From NCBI GenBank assembly GCA_038209555.1, contig JBBQXP010000036.1, positions 1 to 23,223 on the forward strand: a stretch of DNA of 23,223 bases, given 5' to 3'. Shown in pieces: positions 23,066 through 23,223 of the stretch (position 1 is its first letter; each line of letters opens with the position of its first letter). The translations under genes and the position numbers were made by a program. The notes below the pieces were generated by a model. The model saw nothing but the letters and a program-made list of their open reading frames with translations. It searched no databases and was not told the origin of the DNA. This stretch comes from DASQGA01 sp038209555. Lineage in GTDB: Bacteria > Actinomycetota > Thermoleophilia > Gaiellales > Gaiellaceae.

Positions 23066-23223
23066 TTATCCGGTTTGCTCCTCAGCGGGTTTCGCTGGTC
23101 GCTGGGTGATCTCGTGGTAGCTGCTGGGTTCGTGCGCGGCTCCGAGACCGAGCAGGCTCTGAAAGCCGGCCAGCGGGGTGCGATGCCGATTGTGACGGAA
23201 GACGAACTCGTCGAGATAGACCT
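23066..23223 (-). CDS. IS1595-type transposase, C-terminal end (5' part outside window)
   Basis: The last 156 nt read on the minus strand give 51 residues and a TAA stop (23068-23066): VYLDEFVFRHNRHRTPLAGF followed by QSLLGLGAAHEPSSY and a charged tail. YLDEFVFRxNRR followed by a FxxLLGL motif is the typical C-terminus of IS1595/ISXO2-like DDE transposases. Whether the gene is intact cannot be judged because it continues beyond the window. The element's end should lie between the AbrB-like stop (22969) and 23065, but I could not identify a terminal inverted repeat or target duplication with only one end present. Confidence 0.75.
   Translation of the reverse strand, partial: VYLDEFVFRHNRHRTPLAGFQSLLGLGAAHEPSSYHEITQRPAKPAEEQTG

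Noticed and set aside
22970..23073. CCGGATA at 22970-22976 and its inverse at 23067-23073 as IS terminal repeats
   Set aside because: Only 7 bp, and the second copy overlaps the transposase stop codon, so it cannot be the pair of element ends.
1..23223. CRISPR array, prophage, biosynthetic cluster or defence system
   Set aside because: No regularly spaced repeats and no phage, PKS/NRPS or defence-type proteins were found on either strand.

Overview
The window is high-GC DNA with strong G/C third-position bias and many GTG starts. It looks like an actinobacterial chromosome, probably deep-branching (Thermoleophilia-like); that placement is inferred from gene order and protein style, not from a marker tree. 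The housekeeping genes follow the order I recall for Mycobacterium tuberculosis Rv1007c-Rv1021 (metS, tatD, ksgA, ispE, glmU, prsA, rplY, pth, mfd, mazG), with extra genes inserted.

Right part (22627 down to 18000, minus strand): metG, tatD, ksgA and ispE are chained by 4-nt stop/start overlaps (GTGA, ATGA, GTGA). A small four-helix membrane protein and tRNA-Gln(TTG) follow. Divergent from metG is an AbrB-type regulator with a C-terminal zinc ribbon. Past it the window ends inside the 3' end of an IS1595-type transposase, so a mobile element lies at the right boundary.

Middle (18000 to 13557): a plus-strand lipoprotein of unknown function, then minus-strand glmU and prs overlapping by 23 nt, then a small CxxCxCx4C protein of unknown function.

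Accessory segment (about 13.5 to 7.1 kb), lying where rplY and prs are close together in M. tuberculosis: about 1.3 kb with no convincing gene but with hairpins and phased direct repeats; a small alpha/beta-barrel (ABM-like) protein; a tandem VOC/glyoxalase-fold protein; a membrane histidine kinase with a NarL-type response regulator ending in a clear intrinsic terminator; a small membrane protein; and a plus-strand coiled-coil protein.

Left part (7135 to 1, minus strand): rplY, pth and a MOSC-domain protein (tightly packed); a convergent 79-residue hypothetical; then mfd, a SurA/PpiC-like lipoprotein and mazG (cut by the window edge, apparently with a CTG start). The mfd/hypothetical divergent intergenic region carries two outward-facing copies of a 24-bp element.

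Several genes have a TANNNT -10-like hexamer 6-7 nt before the start codon and little or no Shine-Dalgarno sequence, which suggests leaderless transcripts. I found no CRISPR array, defence system, prophage or biosynthetic cluster. The least explained parts are the 12.2-13.5 kb segment, the CxxCxCx4C protein and the mirrored mfd promoter region.
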